A model generated the notes under the pieces. The model searched no databases and was not told the DNA's origin. It was given only the letters and a program-made list of their open reading frames with translations. A DNA stretch of 7,766 bases from Chlorobiota bacterium. Its GTDB lineage: Bacteria; Bacteroidota; Bacteroidia; Bacteroidales; JAADJA01. Made by a program: the position numbers and the translations under genes. The DNA is taken from positions 1 to 7,766 of the forward strand of contig JAUVIX010000170.1 of the NCBI GenBank assembly GCA_030592565.1, given 5' to 3'. Shown piece after piece: positions 6,683 through 7,766 of this stretch; position 1 is the first letter of the stretch; each line of letters opens with the position of its first letter.

Positions 6683-6694
6683 ATGAAAAAATGA
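6683..6694 (+). other. Three-codon mini-ORF overlapping the GT2 start (ATGA)
   Basis: ATG AAA AAA TGA lies just before the GT2 gene, and its TGA shares bases with the GT2 ATG at 6691. A ribosome that ended at this TGA could restart at once on the GT2 start. It may equally be a chance ATG in an A-rich stretch; there is no strong Shine-Dalgarno sequence. Confidence 0.25.
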
Positions 6695-7766
6695 CAATAG
6701 TTTTTTGGATAACATCCTTTTTGATTTTATTATATTTGCTGTATCCGGTATGGATGATGATAATGCCTATAAAGCAAACAGCTAGTGGGCCAAAATCTGG
6801 CAAAACAGACAGTATATCCCTGATATTACTCACATATAATGGGAAACAGTTTTTAAGGAATAAAATCATTTTTCTTCTCAATGAACTTTCAGAATTTAAA
6901 AACAGGGAGATGATAATTATTGATGACAATAGTACGGATGGCACTTCCGGCATATTGGACAGTTTCAAAGATGTGCCGGATATTAAAATCATTCGAAAAG
7001 CATATCATAACGGTATTCCACACTCAATGAATCTTGGAGTTAAGACAGCAAAATATGATAATATTGTATTTTGTGATCAACGACAGAATTTATCAGATAA
7101 TGCCCTTCAGCATATTGTTGAGCCATTGGCCTTTGAAAATGTTGGTGCTGTTTCGGGTTGTATTTCTCCAGTTGATATAGGAAAGTCAGTTTCCTTAGTA
7201 CGAAAACATGAAAATTTTCTTAAAACAATTGAAAGCAATTTAGGAAACCTAATTGGTGTTTACGGTCCATTCTATGCCATAAAGAAAGATTGCTATTCTA
7301 CTATTCCCGAAAATATAATTTTGGATGACCTCTATTTAAGTCTAAGGATTTTATCAAAAAAGCAAATTGAAATGAAGAAGGAGTGTCAGATAACAGATAA
7401 CAACTTTTCACATCTGTACGACTACAAAAGAATTAAAAGATATCTCATCGGATTTTTGCAAATCTTGGGAGATAAAGCACTGTTGGAAGATTTAAGCACA
7501 AAACAAAAAACCATGCTGTTCTGGCATAAGTATCTCAGGCTGCTCATCCCGGTTTTTCTGTTTTTAAGCTACATTACAGTCGGAATTATGATAACTCAGG
7601 GTGTCGAATATCTATTACTATTTTCGGCTCTCACAATAATAGGACTGCTCTCACTTTTTCCTGGAATTCCTAAATTCAATTACTATACAAAGAGTATTAT
7701 ACGTATAAATATTCTGTATCTGATTGCATTTTTTGATGTACTGAAAAATAATCTTTTTTTAAAAAA
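6691..7766 (+). CDS. Membrane-anchored GT2 glycosyltransferase (3' end cut by window edge)
   Basis: 358 full codons are visible and no stop is reached. One membrane segment (about 3-25) precedes a cytoplasmic GT-A domain. LILLTYNGKQ (44-53) is the first nucleotide-binding strand, and IDDNSTDGT (77-85) the conserved Asp-rich motif. VFCDQRQ (126-132) sits where most relatives have a DxD-like motif (often SDAN or DARQ), so D129 is the likely metal or nucleotide residue. YGPFYAIKK (191-199) and LDDLYLSLRI (211-220) fit the acceptor and base motifs. No QxxRW motif is seen; KRIKRYL (246-252) takes that region. Further membrane segments lie near 283-302, 305-324 and 336-352. The layout matches processive or lipid-linked GT2 enzymes of inner membranes. 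It starts 11 bases after the B12 radical SAM gene, so it is in the same operon. Donor and acceptor are unknown. Confidence 0.87.
   Translation, partial: MTIVFWITSFLILLYLLYPVWMMIMPIKQTASGPKSGKTDSISLILLTYNGKQFLRNKIIFLLNELSEFKNREMIIIDDNSTDGTSGILDSFKDVPDIKIIRKAYHNGIPHSMNLGVKTAKYDNIVFCDQRQNLSDNALQHIVEPLAFENVGAVSGCISPVDIGKSVSLVRKHENFLKTIESNLGNLIGVYGPFYAIKKDCYSTIPENIILDDLYLSLRILSKKQIEMKKECQITDNNFSHLYDYKRIKRYLIGFLQILGDKALLEDLSTKQKTMLFWHKYLRLLIPVFLFLSYITVGIMITQGVEYLLLFSALTIIGLLSLFPGIPKFNYYTKSIIRINILYLIAFFDVLKNNLFLK

Noticed and set aside
6660..6992. 110-codon minus-strand open frame over the GT2 start
   Set aside because: It is antisense to the GT2 coding sequence with its clear DDNSTDGT motif. No family features were seen.

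Overview
The window looks like a piece of a Bacteroidota chromosome. It is AT-rich, and its intergenic gaps carry matches to the Bacteroidota promoter -7 element TAnnTTTG. Start regions mostly lack strong Shine-Dalgarno sequences, and every protein looks like a Bacteroidota-type family member. These points are read by eye; no database comparison was possible. The content (two glycosyltransferases, an FkbM-type methyltransferase, two radical SAM enzymes and a short-chain dehydrogenase) points to a surface polysaccharide or glycolipid biosynthesis region.

Left part (1-1427): the 5' end of an FkbM-family methyltransferase runs off the left edge on the minus strand. It is divergent from a complete GT4-type glycosyltransferase on the plus strand. 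The start of the latter is better placed at 303 than at the longer upstream ATG at 237. The short gap between them holds two -7-like elements facing each other.

Middle-left (1455-3084): a two-gene minus-strand operon encodes an integral membrane protein followed by its ABC ATPase, with a 14-base overlap. It looks like a self-contained ABC-2-like exporter whose substrate cannot be read from the sequence. It is transcribed away from the next block, and the two divergent promoters share one compact region (about 3132-3184).

Right part (3235-7766): a plus-strand operon with tight spacing. It encodes a radical SAM protein with a reduced SPASM (twitch-like) C-terminus, a carbonyl-reductase-like short-chain dehydrogenase, a B12-binding-domain radical SAM protein, and a membrane-anchored GT2 glycosyltransferase that runs off the right edge. 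Gaps are 23, 47 and 11 bases with no visible terminator, so these four are probably co-transcribed and act on one product, perhaps a modified sugar or lipid that the GT2 enzyme then uses. The chemistry is inferred, not shown.

The most unusual single observation is inside the dehydrogenase. Residues 81-122 and 123-164 align without a gap (16 of 42 identical), so the segment from the NNAG motif through the catalytic-Asn helix is present twice in tandem. No rRNA, tRNA, CRISPR array, insertion sequence or attachment site was seen, and there is no gene-free stretch longer than 300 bases.
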